This document shows positions 50,795-50,828 of a stretch of 50,828 bases of DNA, piece by piece. The DNA is from Pseudomonas migulae NBRC 103157. Its GTDB lineage: Bacteria > Pseudomonadota > Gammaproteobacteria > Pseudomonadales > Pseudomonadaceae. Location of the stretch: NCBI RefSeq assembly GCF_002091715.1, contig NZ_BDAG01000046.1, positions 1-50,828 of the forward strand. The letters run 5' to 3'. Numbering within the stretch: the first letter of the stretch is position 1; the number at the start of each line of letters is the position of its first letter. The notes beneath the pieces are model-generated. The model was not told the DNA's origin. It did not search any database and was given only the letters and a program-made list of their open reading frames with translations. The position numbers and the translations under genes are program-made.

Positions 50795-50828
50795 TCAACC
50801 GGCTCGGCGCAGCAGGAAGACACCCGCC
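50795..50828 (-). CDS. Partial 3' end of a gene running off the right edge
   Basis: Only the last ten codons (AGVFLLRRAG) and the stop are in the window. They are identical at nucleotide level to the tail copy at 50570-50603. It could be the true gene end or yet another tail copy; the sequence to the right is needed to tell. Confidence 0.45.
   Translation of the reverse strand, partial: AGVFLLRRAG

Larger units (their letters stand above)
50570..50828. repeat. 225-bp tandem duplication (partly off the window)
   Basis: The unit is [REP doublet + ~25 bp spacer + gene tail]. Copy one runs about 50457-50681 and copy two starts at 50682 and leaves the window. Landmarks are offset by exactly 225 bp (for example CAACCGGCTC at 50571 and 50796). 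Confidence 0.85.

Noticed and set aside
50400..50798. 132-codon frame across the right-end repeats
   Set aside because: It reads through both REP doublets in the wrong frame (repeated LVGAGLLAMGA peptides are translated REP cores), so it is an artefact.

Overview
The window is chromosomal DNA from a Pseudomonas, most likely of the P. fluorescens group. The evidence is the protein sequences (MetE, PurL, MltF, Gcd, LepA, Era), the high GC with long antisense open frames, and the many Pseudomonas-type REP doublets. No tRNA, rRNA, CRISPR, phage or IS transposase was seen. Gene density is high, and most gaps between operons are filled by REP pairs.

Layout. 1-6.5 kb holds an interspersed-repeat-like end, an alpha/beta hydrolase, the divergent metE/metR pair, GNAT and LysE genes that overlap by 4 nt, and a NUDIX hydrolase. 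6.7-16.7 kb is a signalling island. A divergent REC/HD-type regulator faces a tightly coupled five-gene operon: REC-PAS-GGDEF-EAL, REC-GGDEF-EAL, a di-haem cytochrome c peroxidase-like protein, a membrane histidine kinase, and a REC-histidine kinase. 16.8-21.9 kb holds an APC permease, a RamA-like amidase, a LuxR-type regulator and a membrane-anchored glutamate-synthase-like flavoprotein. 21.9-27.2 kb has a GtrB/Gtr-type glycosylation pair, an OpgC-like acyltransferase and a ProY-like permease. 27.9-33.5 kb has a divergent bifunctional penicillin-binding-like protein, a YqjI/YqjH-like pair (PadR regulator plus ferric-siderophore reductase) and VF530/Pr6Pr. 33.9-37.9 kb is periplasmic glucose use: OprB porin and PQQ glucose dehydrogenase. 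38-44 kb has a NIF3-like protein, purL and mltF. 44.2-50.3 kb is the conserved lepA-lepB-rnc-era-recO-pdxJ block on the minus strand. The right end is a tandem duplication containing a gene 3' end and REP doublets.

The most interesting part is the 6.7-16.7 kb island. Its two c-di-GMP enzymes are degenerate in opposite halves: one keeps the cyclase and has lost the phosphodiesterase, and the other is the reverse. Three of its receiver domains share an unusual insertion, and a periplasmic haem protein sits between the c-di-GMP enzymes and the kinases. A redox- or peroxide-linked phosphorelay setting c-di-GMP is a reasonable hypothesis, but it is inference. The second notable structure is at the right edge: a 225-bp tandem repeat in which the interior of the REP doublet is inverted between the two copies.
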